This document shows, in pieces, positions 62,052 to 64,000 of a stretch of 64,000 nucleotides of DNA. The DNA is from Rhizobium brockwellii (lineage in GTDB: Bacteria > Pseudomonadota > Alphaproteobacteria > Rhizobiales > Rhizobiaceae): NCBI RefSeq assembly GCF_000769405.2, contig NZ_CP053440.1:868001-932000 (forward strand), read 5' to 3'. Within the stretch, counting starts at the first letter, position 1. Each line of letters begins with the position of its first letter. The notes under the pieces were generated by a model, which saw nothing but the letters and a program-made list of their open reading frames with translations, was not told the DNA's origin and did not search any database. A program made the translations under genes and the position numbers.

Positions 62052-63593
62052 ATGATGGCGTCGGTGCCGGTTCTGGAAATCCGCAATGTCAGCAAGCACT
62101 TTGGTGCAGTGAAGGCGTTGACGGAGGTGAGCTTCAGCCTGGAGAAAGGCGAGGTTCATGCGCTTTGCGGCGAAAACGGCGCGGGCAAGTCGACGTTGAT
62201 GAACATCATTGCCGGCGTGCTGCAGCCGACCGAGGGGGACATTCTCGTCGATGGCGCGCCGGTAAAGGTGACGTCGCCGGCCGTGGCGCAATCGCTCGGG
62301 CTTGGCCTGGTGCATCAGGAAATCGCGCTCTGCCCCGATGCGACGGTGGCCGAGAATATGTTCATGGCCGCTACCAACCGTCGCCGCTCGCCTTTCATGA
62401 ACTATGGCAGGCTGGAGCGGGACGCGCAGGTCGCGATGAACCGTCTGGCGCCGATCGATGTGCGCCGCAAAGTCGGCGACTTGTCGATTTCCAGCCAGCA
62501 GCTCGTCGAGATCGCCAAGGCGCTGACGCTCGATTGTCGGGTGTTGATCTTCGACGAACCGACAGCGGCTTTGACGGAATCGGAGACGCAGGTCCTGTTC
62601 GGAATCATCCGCGACCTCAAGGCGCAGGGTATTTCAATCATCTATATCAGCCACCGCATGGCCGAAATCTTCAGCCTGTGTGACCGGGTCACCGTGTTTC
62701 GCGATGGCCGTTATGTCTCGACGGAGAAGGTGGCGGATTTGACGCCGGATGATGTGGTGCGCCGCATGGTCGGGCGCGAGATCACTCAGCTCTATCCGGA
62801 AAAGCAGGCGCTGGCGGAGCGGACCGATGAAATCATCCTGAGCGTCCGCGATCTCGGCGACGGCAGCCGCTTCACGAATGTGAGCTTCGAACTGCGCAAG
62901 GGTGAAATTCTCGGCGTCGGCGGGCTGATCGGCTCGGGCCGCACCGAGATAGCCGAAGGTATTTGCGGATTGCGGCCGGTAACCGCCGGCGAGGTGCAGC
63001 TGCATGGACAGCGGCTTCGGACGCGCTCTTATGCGCAGGCCGCGCAAGCGGGCGTCGTCTACCTGTCGGAAGACCGAAAAGGCTCCGGCATTTTCCTCGA
63101 CCTTTCCATCGCCCAGAACATTGCCGTTCTCGATTTGAAATCGCTGACCGGACCGCTGGGACTGTTGAATTCCAAGGCCGAGGCGGATCGCGCCCACAAC
63201 CTGGTCCGGCGGCTCGGCGTGCGGATGGGTGGCATCGACATGCCGGTTTCGTCGCTGTCGGGCGGAAACCAGCAGAAGGTGGCGATCGCAAAGCAGTTGG
63301 CGGTCGATCCCGAGGTCATCCTGATGGACGAGCCGACCCGCGGCATCGATGTCGGCGCCAAATCGGAAATCCACCGGCTGCTGCGCGATCTCGCGCGCTC
63401 CGGCATCGGCATCGTCGTCATCTCATCGGAACTGCCTGAGCTTCTCGGCCTGTGCGACCGGGTGCTGGTCATCCACGAAGGCACGGTCGCAGGCGAGGTC
63501 GAGGGCGAGACGATGACGGAAGAAGCGATCATGCGGCTCGCCTCGGGTATCGGCGGTCACAACAATTCAAAGGCATCAGAGCATGCCGCATGA
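62052..63593 (+). CDS. Sugar ABC transporter ATP-binding protein (RbsA type)
   Basis: A 513-residue ATPase with two nucleotide-binding halves, as in RbsA/MglA. The first has Walker [10 protein letters not shown] and [12 protein letters not shown], with [14 protein letters not shown] as signature; the second half has the degenerate [14 protein letters not shown] in place of Walker A and LSGGNQQK as signature. AGGAGGAGAC precedes the ATG at 62052. It overlaps the possible first start of the next permease gene. Confidence 0.94.
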   Translation: MMASVPVLEIRNVSKHFGAVKALTEVSFSLEKGEVHALCGENGAGKSTLMNIIAGVLQPTEGDILVDGAPVKVTSPAVAQSLGLGLVHQEIALCPDATVAENMFMAATNRRRSPFMNYGRLERDAQVAMNRLAPIDVRRKVGDLSISSQQLVEIAKALTLDCRVLIFDEPTAALTESETQVLFGIIRDLKAQGISIIYISHRMAEIFSLCDRVTVFRDGRYVSTEKVADLTPDDVVRRMVGREITQLYPEKQALAERTDEIILSVRDLGDGSRFTNVSFELRKGEILGVGGLIGSGRTEIAEGICGLRPVTAGEVQLHGQRLRTRSYAQAAQAGVVYLSEDRKGSGIFLDLSIAQNIAVLDLKSLTGPLGLLNSKAEADRAHNLVRRLGVRMGGIDMPVSSLSGGNQQKVAIAKQLAVDPEVILMDEPTRGIDVGAKSEIHRLLRDLARSGIGIVVISSELPELLGLCDRVLVIHEGTVAGEVEGETMTEEAIMRLASGIGGHNNSKASEHAA

Positions 63594-63621
63594 AGAAAAC
63601 GTAGGGGCAGGAGACAACGTC

Positions 63622-64000
63622 ATGGCGGACGCTACATTGGTAACGGCACATCAGGCACGCGCGCCCGGCTGGAAACGGCTGGGGACGATACGCGAGGCGG
63701 GACTAATCGCGATCATCTTGGTGCTCTGCATCGTCATGAGTTTTGCCTCGCCGCATTTTCTGACGCTCGGCAACTTCCGGGCGATGCTGATGTCGTTCTC
63801 GGTGGAAGGGATCGTCGTCGTCGGCATGACCATCCTGTTGATCGTCGGCGGCATCGACCTGTCGGTCGGCTCGGTCGTCTGCTTCTCGATGGTGCTGTCG
63901 GGCTCGCTGTTCCTGATGGGGCTCGATCCGTGGAGCGCATCTCTGATCGGCATTCTTGCCAGCGGCCTGATCGGCTGTGTCATGGGCTTCTTCGTCACGG
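63622..64000 (+). CDS. Sugar ABC transporter permease (RbsC type), cut by the window end
   Basis: The first 126 residues of a CUT2 permease, running off the right edge. After a ~30-residue polar start come hydrophobic segments (AGLIAIILVLCIVMSFASPH, SVEGIVVVGMTILLIVGGID) and the family motif GGIDLSVGSVV. ATG 63622 has GGGGCAGGAG upstream; an in-frame ATG at 63583, overlapping the ATPase gene, is less likely. Confidence 0.9.
   Translation, partial: MADATLVTAHQARAPGWKRLGTIREAGLIAIILVLCIVMSFASPHFLTLGNFRAMLMSFSVEGIVVVGMTILLIVGGIDLSVGSVVCFSMVLSGSLFLMGLDPWSASLIGILASGLIGCVMGFFVT

Noticed and set aside
1..64000. tRNA, rRNA, CRISPR arrays, insertion sequences, prophage or replication genes
   Set aside because: No cloverleaf-like, repeat-spacer, transposase, phage or rep sequences were recognised; a dedicated scan (tRNAscan, ISfinder, CRISPR finder) would settle this.

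Overview
The window is a GC-rich stretch of an alphaproteobacterial genome, most probably a Rhizobium/Agrobacterium relative. The protein families, the rhizobial-type intergenic mosaic repeats (about 6.2, 40.3, 43.5 and 60.6 kb) and several GGAAC-N16/17-CGTT promoters typical of the alphaproteobacterial general stress sigma factor EcfG all point that way. Replication genes, rRNA, tRNA, CRISPR arrays and insertion sequences were not seen, so chromosome and plasmid cannot be told apart.

Layout. 0-7.4 kb: the end of an unidentified, possibly beta-helical protein, a MalK/MalF/MalG-type sugar ABC transporter, and ROK, AraC and LacI regulators. 7.4-14.7 kb: a TetR regulator divergent from an RND efflux operon with two tandem lipoprotein adaptors, one HAE1-like pump and a lipoprotein alpha/beta hydrolase. 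14.8-21.8 kb: an NCS1 permease, a chemoreceptor, a CorA-like cation channel, an APH-type kinase, an MBL-fold hydrolase and a small exported protein.

22-40 kb is an alpha-glucan/trehalose region. The glgE - treS/maltokinase fusion - glgB operon can convert trehalose through maltose and maltose-1-phosphate into branched alpha-glucan. About 5.5 kb further on, treZ-malQ works in the opposite sense (glucan to trehalose), but its usual partner TreY is not in the window. Between the two lie a siderophore-type ABC importer, a RES/Xre toxin-antitoxin pair and two small unknown proteins. GlgE carries an extra N-terminal domain of about 430 residues that looks like a decayed GH13 barrel.

40-45 kb is a run of small exported, membrane or hypothetical proteins. 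45-51.5 kb holds a LuxR-type regulator and a LacI regulator divergent from an amino-acid-type transporter (binding protein plus a permease-ATPase fusion) and an FAD oxidoreductase; the promoter region has three ACCGGT-centred sites. 51.5-57.2 kb holds a coiled-coil membrane protein, the YbhP/YbhN/phospholipase-D trio under apparent EcfG promoters (one of them two-way), a DUF763 protein and a PNPOx-like protein. 57.3-60.5 kb: an EamA exporter and a LysR/YeiH divergent pair. 60.9-64 kb: a ribose-type (CUT2) sugar ABC operon with a perfect 18-bp palindrome upstream, cut by the window end.

Taken together, the region mixes carbohydrate and amino-acid uptake with reserve-glucan/osmolyte metabolism and envelope or stress functions. 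The most notable items are the GlgE pseudo-enzyme fusion, the EcfG-type promoter cluster and the three-site operator of the LacI-controlled transporter.
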